Source: Ziziphus jujuba (lineage: Eukaryota > Streptophyta > Magnoliopsida > Rosales > Rhamnaceae). Taken from it: a stretch of 64,000 bases of DNA. This document shows positions 35,101-50,262 of this stretch, one piece after another (position 1 is the first letter of the stretch; each line of letters starts with the position of its first letter). The position numbers and the translations under genes are program-made. The DNA lies in NCBI RefSeq assembly GCF_031755915.1, contig NC_083389.1, positions 20,710,001-20,774,000 on the forward strand, given 5' to 3'. The notes under the pieces were generated by a model. The model saw only the letters and a list, made by a program, of their open reading frames with translations. It made no database searches and was not told the DNA's origin.

Positions 35101-38100
35101 TTTTGTATCCTCCCATTATTTCTTTGAATGACAAGACAACTATTTCCCTTTTTTTTTTTTAACACAAAATAAGTTTTAAATTCCTGCCCGAATTTTTTTC
35201 CCCACTTTCCATATTAGAGGGAGAAATCAAATTTTGGCTTTGCTCTGGGGGTTAAAAAAAAAAAAAAAAAGTTGTATTTCTAAATTAACTTTATATCCTT
35301 TCATTATATATTTACCATAAAGTGCTTAGACACTTTTTATGTTTTTGCTTCCCAATCCTGAAATACTTAATTCTATGGGTTTTATACTCTTCTTCACAAA
35401 CCAATAACCACAGCCGCTGGCAGCCTACTGTGTCTATGGGAAACATTCGGCAAGCGGTCAGCATCCTTCTCATCAACACAAAACAACGATAGCCACTAGG
35501 CCCCCTTTTTTTTTTCTTTTTTTTTTCTTTTTTTTTTCCAATATTTTCTATATATTGATGTCGATAAAACACCTAACAAGTCACAATGCTGAAAGAATCA
35601 TTGACGGCTTGCATGACAGAGCCTTAGCAAGCCACGAAATTATTTCCACAGCCAGTGGCTGGTGGTAAGGATGGAGGAGATTGAATCTAAAGAAGGTTGA
35701 AGAATTCTTCAAAAAATATAATATAATGTAATAAAAAAAGGTCTAGCATGCACCTTTGATATAGGTGGCTGCTGTGGCGATGGTGTATGTGACTGACCCT
35801 CACTGCACTACAGCCGCCAGTAATGCTCCTGCCGACAGTGACCATAAGGTGTTGCATAAAATTTTCAAACCTAAGCCTATCGAAGAAGATAAAAATGTCA
35901 AAAGTTTTTTTATAAATTAATAGTTGAACTGTATAAAGTTTACTTTGAACTGTAAAAATAAAAAAATTAACGAATTTCACTACTAACCAAAGCAAAGCTT
36001 ATACATTGATATTATAGAGGTACTTATCATTATTATCCGTTATAAGTACCATAAAGGCATTGAATAATTAATTTTGTATATCATCCTTAAGGAATTCTTT
36101 TACATTTGGATTAAAGGGAGGAAAGGAAAAGAAAATAAAATATTTATTAATCAGTAAATAAAAAGAAAAAGAAAAGAAAAAATAAACTATTTATAATAAT
36201 TGTTGTTCAATAAAAATGAAAGCAACAGGAAAAAAATAACCAATGCAATTTATGTCTTTTATAAAAATACTTTACATAGAAAATATCTCAATTAATTAAC
36301 TTTTAATTAACAAGGATAATTTTGAAATATTCAAAAGTTTGATTAAATCCTTTTCATTTATTTTTATTTCAAAGCTAGACTCATTAAAATATACATATCT
36401 AATCATCTCGTTTTCTTTCATTTCCTTCTCCATCTTTTCCATTCCACTAATTTTAACAATCCAAACAAAAAAATTGAATATTTTCCTTTCTTTTCCCACT
36501 TATTCCATCAATCTAAATAATGATACGTTTGATGCAGAATAAATATAAAAAAAAAATAGCTATTTCATAAAATTAACAATTACTATATTTAATATATTTT
36601 AAATTTTAAAAATATTTATTCTCTCGTTTCAAAGAATAGCCATTCATTTCAAAAAGTTCAAAATTACTATTTTTTTCATATGAAAAATAAACATTTTTAT
36701 TATATTTAAAATATATATAATCGAGATTAATTATCATAAACTAAAAATACTGAAAATACATATTTATTTAATTTCCATCAAATTTAATATTTTTATATAA
36801 ATATTTAAAAAATAATTTACATAAAAAATGTAAATATAGCACCAAATATTTATGAAAAATAAATAAATGAAAAGTACTATTATAGACCTTTTAAAATTTT
36901 ATTTTATTATTTTATATTTTATCTTGAAAGATACTGTTGATTAAAATATGATTTTTATTTAAAAAGTTCTTTGAAGGCTCTTACATTGAGAACGGAAGTG
37001 GCATCGAAACTTTGAACTTCAAAAATCCATGATTTCTACTTTGAAAAACAGCTAGGCAAAAAGAAATAAAATAGAGCGACAAAAACCAAAAAGCGAAAAA
37101 AACAAAAAGCGAAAACAAAAACAATTTGGGACTTGTGTCGAGGAAAAATATTTCCTACCTACCCTGTCACTGTTCATGAACAGTTCTGAGTCACGCGGCG
37201 TTCTCACGTTTATTACTATTTATTTGAAATGACAACACTTTTTTTTTTTTTTTTTTTTGTGAAAACACTTTTATATCCTCATTTTCATGTTCAAATTCCC
37301 CTATCTCCCAACACTGTAATCAAAAAATTATTCTGTAATTATTTTTGAAAATTTAATAATCATTACATACGAAATCTAGTTCTTGCTAGTTGCTCTCAAA
37401 AAAATTTATTACTAGTTTCTATTGCCAAAAAAAAGAATAAAATAAAATGAAAATGAAAACAAGACCGAACAAATAACAAAAAAAAACAAAAAACAAAAAA
37501 CAAAAATATCTATCTAGCTCAGCGTTTCAATAAATAAAAAAAAAAACAAAAGAAACATATATAAAAAAAAAAGGTTTATAAATTAAAGTTTGAAAAGTTA
37601 GATATGGTTTCATAAATAATAAAGTTAGTATGAATTTAATTTATTTAAGTGTTTTAATGTTTATTTGGAGATAAAAAGCATGGGTTTTAGAAATTAAATT
37701 TCTATATGTGTATCTATATAGATATATACGGGCAAAAATATATGGAAAAGTTAGAGACCATTTTATTATTATTTTTTTAAATACAAATTTGTTCTTAATT
37801 TATTATTCAAAACTAATTAAATTATATGCAAATATTTTCCATTATTTATCAAATATATAGAATAAAAATTAATTTCCAACAAACTAATTATCAAAAATCA
37901 GTTTTCTAAAGAAAGTCTTAGAGGATATTTTATATTTATATATATATATATATATATAAGTCTAGAGGGTATTGGTGTAAAATGGCATTAAAAGAAATAA
38001 TAAATTACATGGAAATGTAGAAATTTATATTCTTAAAATTTCAATATATACTGTATAAAAAAATGACATTGCAATGAGGATAAAATTTTAAAAAGGTTTA

Positions 38101-41100
38101 AATTCTAATCATGATCAAAATAAAGAATTTAATTTTGAGAAATTTTAGTTACATTACCAAACAAATTATATAGTCCCATTATAAATTATATTCTTACCAC
38201 TATTAAAAATTATTAATAAAGATACTTATTAATTAAACTTATTTGAATAATATCTTTATACAATTTTATTCCTCCTCTTAAAGTATATAAAATATCTATT
38301 TCTCTCCGTCTAATTCATATTCCGGCAAATTAGGATTAAAACATAACAGTTATACAAAATATGGAAACTCACATACATAAAACAATAAATGGTAAAGGGC
38401 ATTACTAATTAAACCTATTTGAATAACATCTTTATATAATATTATTTTTCCTCTCAAAATATATGCAATATATTTTTATAACTATCTAACTCATATTCTG
38501 TTATAAATTAAGATTGCAAACATAACAATTATATAAATTATGGAAGCTCAAAAACATAAAACAATAAATTGTATTCAGTTTTTTTTTTTTTTCATTTAGC
38601 AATGATAAATTTTATTTTGTAATTATTTTGATTTTGATTTTGATTTTTTTTAGTTGTTTACCAACTACATCTTTGGTTCAATTAATTGGATCTAGAAAAC
38701 TTTGAAGATGTTAGCAAATATACAATCAAACATATTTAAAATTGTACAGAAATCTACGCCCGAACAATTTAAAATATATATTTTTAAAAATGTTTGGATG
38801 TATAGATTGAATAAATTTGAATCTATTAAAAAATACATAATCAAACATATTCAAAGTTATTCAAAAAATTACGACTGACCAAACATTTAAGAAAAATACA
38901 TAGTTTTAGAAAACTAAAAACATTTAAGGACATGATTGAACAATTTTAAAGACATTTGGAACTGTGGATTTTGAGTTTGTTAGTAACTTTAAATCCATTA
39001 GATTTTGTATTACGTTGTGGAATTTGAGTTGTCACTTGTGATTTTGGTTTGGCTTTAGAACTTTATAAATCATGGATGTTTTAGATATTAAACATATGAT
39101 AGATTATTTTATACTTTTTATATATTTAAATAATACCGTATAAAAAATGAGATTGTATAGAATTTTTTTTTTAATTAGAAAAAATAAAAATAATAAAAAA
39201 ACTTTCTTTTTATGTTGTTTTTTCTAGTTTTGCTTCTTGTCAAGAAAGAATTTAATTGAAAATAAATTAATGTCGCCTTGGACAGCCTATATAGCAATGC
39301 CACAAATGCTAATTCCATTGAAAAACCATTTTTGAGATTTAAAAACATTAAATTATTCATGCAAAGTAATTATTTCTTTTAGGAAAAAAAATTTAAGTAC
39401 ATGGTCAAACAAGAAAAAATGTTTCATATGTTCATCCAGAATTCCAGCTTCTATACTTCAACCGTAACTACATTAACGAAGCATTAACAAGATATTTAAG
39501 ATTTTTCACCCAAAAAAAAAAAAAATGCTTGAGATGAACGAAAAGTTATTAAGCATAAATAATTGAAACGGATTATATGATTAATCATTAATGCCAAAAG
39601 GAGGTTATTTCACCAAAAAATGCAAAATGTACTTATAATTGACAGGAAGAAATTATATTCTAAGGCACTAGTCGACGAACAAATATTTATGACTATTAAA
39701 ATATATGTTAAAATTTCGGTGGCATTAATTGTTCACGGGCCAAAAATTGGATTCTATTCATTGGGTTATCAGTGAAACTATTTTTTTTTTTCCTACGAAA
39801 ATAGGTGAAATGTTTGCATTGGTCTCCTTTTCGGAACAAATGTACATGAACATTTAATATCTTTATCTTCAAAATTTAATGTTTTTAGTTTTACTATTTA
39901 GAAAGGGAAAATTAAATTTGAACACTAGGCATTTATTAAAGTAATTTGTGACTTTGCCGCTAGAGTGTTTTGTCTTCTACTTATGTGTCCTTGATGGGAG
40001 TGGGATAGCAATCAATTTTTAAGTAAAAACATGCAACCAAAAACATTTTATTATAGCAGGTTTTTATATACATATATTTGGAATTTTTATTTTAATATGG
40101 AAATAAGCAAAATAGAGAATATAGAACACCATATTTTTGGTCAATTTACAAAAATAACAAAATAAATAATTTAAATATAATTTACAGTACATGAAGCAAT
40201 TTTTTATTTTTTATTTTTTCATTTTATGGAAATAGATTAACCAAATTCAAAGCATAGAGCTAAGGTGTTGTATTTTAATTTTAGTTTATTTTACCTATAC
40301 TTTTACCTGTAAGACTAAAGTGGAGTTCCTAGATTCTATCTTTTACTCGACTTCTATCACTAACTTTCTCCCCCCCCCAAAAAAAAATAAATAAATAAAT
40401 TAAAAATTGCCTATTTTATCTATGACACCTTATTGTATTTACTTGCTGTATTCTATTTCTCTGGAAGAAATCCTTAACAGCACATAAGAGTCGAGAGAAG
40501 CAGAGAACCAGAAGCTTTTCTTAATTTTTTTTAATCAATATTATTTATTTTCTCTCCGGTCAAAACCCAATTTAGAAAAAAAAAAAAAAGAAAAAGAAAA
40601 AAACTCTTATGCAATTCCTCATTCACAAACACTTTAATTGATAAATCAAAACACTTTTTCCATAAAAAAAAAAATGGAAAATTGAGCAATATATAAGCAG
40701 AGAAGCACAAACACTAGAACAAACAAACAAACAAAAAATAAATAAATAAAAAGATCACAAACTCATACCCCAATCCCATAAAAGAAATCAATGAAATAAA
40801 ACATACCAAATGCCGCATAGTCTCATATATATGACTGGATATATAAAAGAGAGAGACTTACAGGTAGAAACTGAAGCGACTTAGCGGGCGAAGAGAGACC
40901 CGGACGGTGTTTGCTGTTTGGTCTCTTAGACTATGCCGGAGTTCTTTTTGGTAAATAGTTTGCCGGAGGTTATAAATAATAGTGTGGTTGAAAAATCCAA
41001 CATATGGCCAGCGAAAAAGAAATTACGTTGGCGAAAATTTATATATATATAAATTTTCGCCAAAATGAAACCGACTAGATAGCCAAAGACGAGTGTATGT

Positions 41101-41484
41101 ATGGCGGTACATATATAAATGTAATGACGTCTGTTTTTGAAAAGGAATCTGACAATGAAGTGGCGACACATAGTATCATAGAGTCGGGCACGGAGCCTGA
41201 GTCGTGGTGCAGATTCAGCCATACATATTGAGAGACCAAGGAAAAACAAAATAAAAACTATATATTATTATATAAGAATTAGGTTTGGTCAGAAAAAGAA
41301 TTAATGAAAGGCTGAAAATTCAAATTTGGTAAAGAACGATGGACTTAGTAATTTTTATTAAAAAGAGAAAAAAAACAACAAGAAGAAAGAGAAAAGGACA
41401 TGTATAAACAAACAAATTTTGGGGTCTGGCCTACAGCTTGTCTTTTTGCTATTTATTTCTTAATAATGAATGGTTCCTAGGCAA
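35101..41484. other. AT-rich intergenic region, no supported gene
   Basis: GC-richer islands at 35390-35510 and 35640-35860 are not coding in any conserved way. Positions 38222-38397 and 38398-38575 are a diverged tandem pair with a period of about 176 bp (both contain ATTTGAATAA-ATCTTTATA and CATAAAACAATAAAT). Positions 40840-40935, read on the minus strand, look like a short GC-richer leader ending in CTACCTGTAAGTC, a possible splice donor, but no following coding exon was found. The frame at 40926-41249 has no recognisable domain. Confidence 0.4.
41028..41063. repeat. Perfect 36-bp palindrome
   Basis: TTGGCGAAAATTT and its exact reverse complement flank a (AT)5 centre. Less perfect GCGAAAAAGAAATTACG and GGCCA sequence lies just outside. 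It may be the centre of a MITE or simply a cruciform-forming site. No function can be assigned. Confidence 0.85.
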
Positions 41485-41928
41485 TAAGGATGGGCAAAAT
41501 CCAATTCAATCCGTTTAATTCATCTAATCCAATCCATTTTTAACGGTTTGGATTGGATTTTTACATTAATTGGATTGGATTGGGTTCAAAATATTATAAA
41601 TTGTATGGATTGGATTGCTTATGGATTGGAAATATAAATCCAATCCAATCCAATCCAATTCAAATAATATATTATATAACTAAAAAATTATATATTTTTT
41701 ATTTTTTTTATTTTTATATATTAATTTTAGAATATTTTTTTCATTTTTATATATTAATTTTTAAATTTTTTTCTCCATTTTTATATATTGATTTTTAATA
41801 TATATATATATATATATATTTTTTTTTTTACATCCTCATATCCCAAATCCCAAATCAAATTGTAAGTTATAACCTTAAACTAAACATTTACCTTTGTTGC
41901 CGCCCACCACCAGTCCATCACCATCACC

Positions 41929-41962
<34 letters not shown>

Positions 41963-41969
41963 TACATCC

Positions 41970-42000
<31 letters not shown>

Positions 42001-42647
42001 CTACATATATTGTATCCAATTGTTACTTATATATATATATATATATATATATAAATGTTTAAATATAATTTATTGCTAATTTTATTATTTTGATCTTTGT
42101 AGAGCTTACAGAATCAACTAAAATTAATGAACCTGTCAACGTTGATTGACTTATGATTTACCAAAGTTTTAAGGTTAAAAAAAAAAAAAAATTATGCATT
42201 GATTCTTGAGTGAATGAATTTTGATAAATGTATTATTTTACATTATTTGTTTTAACAATTTTAATTTGATTTTATAGGAGTGAGATGATGACATTAATGT
42301 TTGCTATTTAATAAGTGCATGATGTGTATCATTTGCTACATTTTCTTCTTTATTTTCCATTGTAGACTATGTTGTATTATTCTAATTGTATTTTATGTTT
42401 GGATAATTATAATTTATTATTTATATTTTATATTTGAAAATTTTTTTATTTGTATTATATATTTATAAATTAGTAAGTTTCAAACCGATCAATCAATCCA
42501 AACCAAACCGATCATAAATGGTTTGGTTTGGTTTGGATTTAATGTTTCAATGGTTTGGTTTGAATTGTAAATTAGAAAAACCGATATGTATGGATTGGAT
42601 TATATTTCGGTCCAAAACCGAACCAACCCAATCCATGCCCATCCCTA
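41485..42647. mobile_element. hAT-like non-autonomous element, about 1.16 kb
   Basis: The left terminus is TAAGGATGGGCAAAATCCAA. The right terminus, reverse complemented, is TAGGGATGGGCATGGATTGG. Both are followed by runs of TTGGATTGGATT or CCAATCCAATCC. The (T)AGGGATGGGCA end is characteristic of plant hAT-type elements. The interior is TA-repeat rich (41935-42055) with no transposase. The outer 8 bp (CTAGGCAA and CTAGTAGT) share only CTAG, so the target duplication is either decayed or the ends are a few bases off. Confidence 0.65.
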
Positions 42648-45600
42648 CTAGTAGTAGCTATCAGCAGCTGAGCGAATTTTGGTTGTATATTAAATAATTA
42701 TTTATTGACTTAAATAGAATTTATGGTGGATTGGCTACTTTTAGAATTTGATTAACTCCCTAAACGTAACTCATCATTTGGCTTATGATTATTAATTATT
42801 GGCTTTAAAAATAAAGATTATATATTTTATTATAATTTACTAATCAAGAAAAATAAAAATAAAAATAGTTACTAATTAAGAAATATGTTTTGATAAGTAA
42901 TTTTGGAAAAAGAGTTAGCTTGACCATAATTGAATATGAAGGAAATGTTACTGCATATATTTGTTGAAGACTAGAGACAAAGAAAAAAAAAAAAACATTT
43001 TTTTGGGCTGAAAGAAAACAAATTTATGACAGTGTAAGATAAATAAATTGATTAAAGGCATTTTCTTGAAAACTTTTAATATAAATAATTAGAATAAAAA
43101 ATAATTTAATCAACTTTTTAAAAGAATAAAAATTATATAGTAACACAATATACATAAAGAATAGGATAAATTACACAAAACCTCTATTATTTGATACTTA
43201 CAGCTAATCCACTGATATTAAAAAAAGAAACCCTCAAATTATTAAAAATATTATAAATCAAGAAGAAAATGCCCTTGTAAAAAAATCTATAAAAATTTTA
43301 AAATTTAAAATTACATAGACGCCCATAATGAATTCATTTTATTAATATCAATATTAAAATTTCTAAATTTTTTTAAAGAATAATATTCTTTTAATAGTTT
43401 TTGAAAAAAATAATATTATTTTTAAATATTAAGATAATTTTGGACTAAATTATTTTGAAAAACGGTATAATGGATATGACAAAAAGGTTTTCTCTGTTTT
43501 GGTCAAATTAAAATATTTTTTAGTATCTAATAGGTTTAAAGGATGTAATGTGTTATGCATAATTATAATTATAGTCGAGGGGGTTTATTTGTTATTTTCA
43601 ATAGTCTATGTAAGTGTAAAATAGTTTAGTTTATCCTAATAAAATAAAACAAAATATACTGTCATTTATTTTATTAATTATTTTTATCAACCCTACAATG
43701 TTAAATAAATAATTACCTTCTTGTATTTTATATCCTCTCATTTTGCAACAAATTCTAGTATAATATTTTCTAAATTTGCACATTAATCTCTGATTATTGT
43801 ATACATAGTAATGTTCATATGAGAATATCCTTAACTTTTTAAATTAAATATAAATAAACTTAATTATTTAAAATTGTTGGATTATATGTATATATGGTTA
43901 TATATAAAAATTCTTTTACCTTCACCAATAATTCTCTAGGAGAGGGGGGAAGCTTTATCAATAGTTATTAAGATTTTGCTCCCTACAATTTATTACTATC
44001 CTTTTTCGGCTGCTCTGGAAGAATTATATATATATATATATATATATACATTTTTGCAAAGTTCTTCCGAAGAATTATACAAAGTTATACTTTATTTATT
44101 TGTTTTAGTTACAAGCTCTTTTGAAAACCTTAAATTGTTCTTTAAAAAAAACTGTACAAATACTCTTATAAGCTGTTTTTAAACTTTATAAATTATATTT
44201 TAAAAATTATGCTAAATAGGATCTAAATTGAAGTAATTATCTAGTTAGGATATTTTAATTTTATAAAATTAAAATACAATATAAAAAAGTTAGCTTAAAA
44301 TGAAAATAACTAATTTGTTTTGATTGATTTGTATTATATTAAGATTGAATCAAGAAGGTCTAAATCCATTTAGTTTTAAATTTTCAAAAATAAATTGTTT
44401 TAAATGTGAAAGTTTAAATTAAAATATTAGATGAAAAAAATATATATATTTTGAGTCATTCACAAAGAATGAAAGCTACATCCAAATGGCCAAAAGTAAA
44501 CTGTAGCCGACATTTGTATTGCTTATAGATTAAAACGTTTGGTTTTGGTTGAAAAAGAAAAATCAAAATCAAACACGAAAGTGCAAAACGAGAAATATTA
44601 AAAAAGATATACTAATGCAAATATATAACCTTTTTTCTTTATTTGTTTTAATATATAATAAGATTACGCAATAGACGTTTGTGGCTGTAAGCCATGTTCT
44701 TTCGTTTCACTTTTGTCCTTGTTTTAGAAATTGTTATTTTTTGCATTTCTATTCACTTTATAAAAAGCAAGAAACGTGGGATTTACAAATTCCTTGCCAA
44801 CTACCATTTTGTTTTTGTTTTTGTTTTTGTTACTTATCCACAACGGCATTCTATTTATTTACTAAGGAAAAGGTTAACATTCTTTCAAAAAAAAAAAAAA
44901 AAAAAGCAAAAAAAAAAAGAAAAAGGTAAAATATATTAATCTGAAACCGAAATAACATATAACAAGTTGGTTGCAGTTTAATTCCACCTTTATAAGCTCA
45001 TGTGCAAACATAATTATTGGTACGATGAGTAAAAAAAATGCAGCTTTTAATTACTCTTCTTAACAATGGGAACGGGACCATTAACCATAAAGCTCTTGTC
45101 AGTCTCCAAGTCCCATCAATAGTCCTTTATCAAAAAAATAAAAAAATAAAAAAAAGTCTAATCAATAGCCCTTTATCAAAAAAAAAACAAAAAAAAATCC
45201 CATCAATAGCCAGCAAATAGTAATTTTCGAACCCGAGGTTGAATGGCAGTTGCATACCCTCCTCATCACCAATACACTGCATAGTTAGCATGGACAACTG
45301 TAAAAGAAGACGTTTCTTCGTGGCAGTCACACACAGCCCAAGTTACCATCCATAGCCCCCATAGTATTGATCTTCAAAATGGGTGCAACATATGCCACCC
45401 AATCAAAATGTCGATCCATTTTCACAAACATTTTCAAATTCGAGCTCCAGAGCACAATAGATTTCTTCCGGAAATTCTTCAAAATAATCCAAAGCCTTTA
45501 CATACCATAAAATTGAAATCCACCGAGCTAGCAGACCTCACACAGGACTTTTGAAATTGATCAAAATAATCCAAATCTTTTTTTTTCTTTTTTTTTCTTT

Positions 45601-48600
45601 TTTTGGGGTCACAAAATAATCCATAGCTCTATGCTATGCACCATAAAATCCACCAAACCAGCAGACTGTTTTGCTACCATGGCATTCTATTTTGACCTTT
45701 CACATGATTATTTGAATTTTTAATCATAAGATTGTTTTGCTTTCCAGGAGTTTTAAAAAGCAAGATACACTTAACAAAATAATAATAATAATAATAATAA
45801 TAAACTACCAGGTATTATCAATTTTTGTGGCTAAAAACTAATTTTTAATGGTGAAACTGACTTTGACAGTAACAATACATCATAAAAAAAAAAAAGAAAA
45901 AAAGAAAAAGAAAAGGTGGCAAAAGCTTTTCTTCTTCTTTTTTTATTCCCCCCAAAAAAAAAAAAATTTTCTTTTTTCTTTTGCTATTCACCAAATTTTT
46001 TTTTTTTTCTGGTTGTGATATTTTAGGAATGAAAATATTTTGAAAGCTCAAGTCGGACATTGCTTTTATTTCCCCAAAAAAAAAAAAAAAAAAAAAAGGG
46101 TAGCGCATCACTTTTTTTTTTTTTTTTTTTTGGGGTCAAATCAAGCTTAATGTAGAGAGTGAGAGAGAGGGTAATTGTTAAGATTTATCATCGATGGATA
46201 TGGATGCCCAAGTCTTTTAAGATAGTATTCCCTCTAAAAATGCTAAGGTAAAAATGCTATTTTGAGCATCTTGTGAGCTGAATGAAAGACTTGATTGGGA
46301 TAATTTCTTATCACATGAAGTCCATATACATCAATCAATTGCAAAAACACAAATAAACATTAATCTTAGAGGACCCTACACAATTTCACTCTACTTTCAA
46401 AAATGCTCACTGGTGTGAAAAATGTGTTCTTTAATTTAAAATAAAGAGATCCCCAGATGCTCTTACCGAACCACGGCCCACTTCATTTATTGATGCAAAG
46501 TCAACAAAGTAGAAACAGCAGAGCACATTAAATTATCGTGCCATCTTTTGCCACATAATTATGGTTGGGAATCAATTCTGACTTGCCTTTGTCCTGGTCA
46601 ATGATTTTATGACAGTGTTTAATAAAAGTTTCTGGCAGATAAATATGCCAGCTACATATTTTTCACTAATTTCTAAGCAAACAGTCAAGCAGGAAAATCT
46701 GTCTCATTTTTTTCGAAAAAATTTTGTCCATCCATTAATTATATATTATAAGTATTTCATTTATGTTTGAAGTTTCCAATATAGCAAAAGAAGACAAAGA
46801 AACAACATAAAACAAAGTTCTTTTTATTTGAGAAGAAATATCAATAATATTGGACATGTAGAAATATCTACAATAAATAATATGTATATGTATAAAACAA
46901 AGCAAGTAAATGCACATGTATATAAATATCAATAGTATTGGAATAACAATTTATCAATTAAAATTTTAGAAGGAAACATTGTTTTATTAGTTTACAATGA
47001 ATCTCATTAATCAATACACATAATCTCTTATAAATATTGGAATGTCAGTTTGTTTTTAAAATCTTTATTATTGCCATATATGACAAATCGTAATCAGTAC
47101 CAATGGGTAGAGACGCAGCGGACATATAATTATTAATTGATTTTATTTTAATTTTTTTGACTTTGTAAAATTATAAATGTATATATATATATATATATAT
47201 TAGTTAGTTTTAAATAAGATCTATTTTATTTTATTAAATTAAAATCCATCTTTGATTATCACTTGATTAAATAAAAAATTAAGATTTAAAATTCAAAATG
47301 GTTAAATATAAATTTAATAACATATTAAAATTTTATTTTAAAAAATTTAATAATTAATAAATATAATTTTAAAATTCAATATTCAATGAAATTAAAAAAT
47401 TATAAAAAAAATGTTGTATATTAAAAATTTTATTTGAATGTCTATATATATATATATATAGAGGGAAAAAAAAACCCATAATATTTAAAGAATTATGACA
47501 ATTTAATATGCATACCAACGGTTGGACCTGCCATAATAATCACTATTCGTGACAATACCTTTTCTAAAATGTTGGCAATAGTTTCATAACAAGGGGCTAG
47601 AAGTATAGAGATAAGCTAATTGGTTTGCAGGCCCACCCAAAGAAAATAAAAAGAAGAGAGAGAGAGAAATGGGGTTTATATTTAGCTGCAAGGTCCTATA
47701 TAAGAGCATTTGACATTGTCTATTTAGCAGATATTTTGTTTCCACTTTTACAAAATAGACAACTATTTTAAAAACAACATTTTTACTGGATTTGTTTAAA
47801 TATTTATCAAGCTGAATGTTACCAAAAAAAAAAAAAAAAAGAAATTGTTAAAATGATTCTTTAAAGGATTTTTCATATCATAAAGTTTTGTTAAAAATAA
47901 TTTTTTTTAAAAAAAGTCAATTTAATTAATAAAATATATCTAATTAATTAACAACTATAAATAATATTTTATATATTATCATTGAAAAATAATTTTAAAA
48001 ATAACTATATATTTATATCACAAATATTTAATCAATTTTCATGCTGCATAGATAACAATTTATAATTAGCAATGAAGATTTTATAATCTCTTGCTAAAAA
48101 GTGTTAATTAATGACCAAACAACAAGAGAAATAAATGAAATTTTATATATTTTATGTGAACTAGTTATAATCATATAATCTACTTGTAGAATTGATACAT
48201 GCCAGTAATAAGACTGACTTATTTATTAATCTTTTCAATTGAACTTCTGTATCCTCTGTAATACTTTAGTTGGCTCTAACCTTGTTAGATTGAAGAATAT
48301 ATTCACTCTAAAAGTCCAATTGGCTTATTTATTATTTTTATTATTATATATGTTATATTATTATTAGTGCTATTATTATTTTATTAATTACTTTTTGTAT
48401 ATATATATATATAGATATTAGGAATAAATATGAATACGATACATATTTATAGAGATTAGGATTTATAAGGTATCTATGATATTTATTTGGTGAAAATTTG
48501 AGAATAAAAATATTAGAGAATAGTGTATTTATTAGATATTGCTTCTGTATTTTATTATTTATTTGGCAGATCGAAGCATTTTATGTTTTCAATAATTGCA

Positions 48601-50262
48601 TATAAAAAATTAATATATCAAATTTAATAAATATATGTATATAGATTATGAATTTACAATGCTATAATTAATATATATTTAATTATTCATGTTATGGTAG
48701 CCCTAACATGAAACGGTGGTGCTCTAATCTCCTGCTTAAAAGTCTTAATTAATGACCAAACAACGACAAAAATAAATGAGATGGTGAATGGGTCAGTCTT
48801 ATTAAATTTTTTTTTTCTTTTTTGTCATTTTTTAAAAATATATTTTCTAAACACTCATTAAATTGTTTGGGGCTATCAAAAAGCACTTGTCCTTTCTTGA
48901 TTGCCGCGGAAAGTTTATCGGATAACAGTTTTATTTTAATTTTAGTATTTTACTTTTCATTAAAATTATTATATTTTGATTTGTTTTTAAATTCTTTTAT
49001 AAATTAAAATTTTCATTCGGTGATGAATTGAAATTGTCATAAAAGTAATAACAATAATATCATCAATGACACACATACATACACACATCATGAAAAATGA
49101 AATTGTCCTTGTTTTAATGTAATTATATATATATATATATATATATGCATTAAGATTGATTATATATATATATATATATATAGATATAATAAGATAAAAA
49201 ATTTATGAAGAGGTATTGTAGTAGACAATCATTTATAGTTTTCGATCATAAAAATTATGTAGATTTAAGGTTATAGATGTTATCTTTCACATTATTTCTT
49301 CATAAATCCTATAACTTATCAAAACTCTTATGCATTAAGTAACAACTTATATACATTTTGAAAGATTAGTTTAAGCAATGATCAATATGGGACCATTGGA
49401 GCATTTTAATTATGTATTTATATTTCACTATCAAACCTACCTAGCAAAGTTAACTTACTTGCACAATCACTTAAATTGTCAGATATTATATGAGTTTTAT
49501 TAATAACGATTATCTATTGTGATGAATAATATTTTTTAAGTTTTTTCTAATTTATTTTTTTAAAAAAGAATATAAATTGCAATTTTTATGGCTTTATTGT
49601 TGTAGACATCCTGATGTTTGTTTTCGGATCTCCTAAAAGTTAAATAAAATTTTTTAAATACATTTTATTTTTGGATTTCATATCGTGGAGATCATAAGTC
49701 TTTCCTTAACAAATAGTTTTCTTCAAACTATTGGTTCTTTTATCTAACTACTTAAAATATTTTTCAATAATATTAGAAATATCAATTTTTTTTTTTACTG
49801 ATTTTATTTATCTACCAATATAATATAACAAATAGTTTGATTGAGTTATATTAAATTTTATTTATTTGTTTAAAGGTTTACTTATTCATTTTTAATATAT
49901 ATTATCTTTTAAACCAACAATTTATTGTAACATAATGTTTCTTAAACAAATTTGATGCATGCAACAGTACTCAATATTTTTTCCCGTTAAGAAAATTACA
50001 ATACTCAATATTTTTTTTTTTGGTTTTAAAATAGTTTTTTATTACATAAAAAACTCAAATAAAAAGAATTATAAAAAACAATTCCAAAATAAATATATAT
50101 CTAATTTTGTATTCATCGTAATTGTGTATTTATCGCCTAGAGTTCTATATTCTCACCCATAGTCAGACACGTGGATTGAATTTAGCCTTATCCGATTGAA
50201 CATTGTATTTCATATGTTTTCCATGACTTTGCTTGCTGTTTGCAGCCACTCACAAACATTAT
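42648..50262. other. AT-rich intergenic region with scattered MITE-like sequence
   Basis: No gene is recognised. A likely MITE spans 43161-43640: its left end ATAGGATAAATTACACAAAA pairs with its right end, reverse complemented, ATTAGGATAAACTAAAC. A/T tracts, poly-A runs (44886-44905, 45890-46100) and TA arrays (47178-47200, 49125-49185) account for the short open frames. Positions 46220-46460 look like another decayed MITE, but its ends were not resolved. Confidence 0.45.

Noticed and set aside
40926..41249. A 107-residue minus-strand frame
   Set aside because: It spans the palindrome and AT-rich DNA, with no recognisable domain or splice partner.
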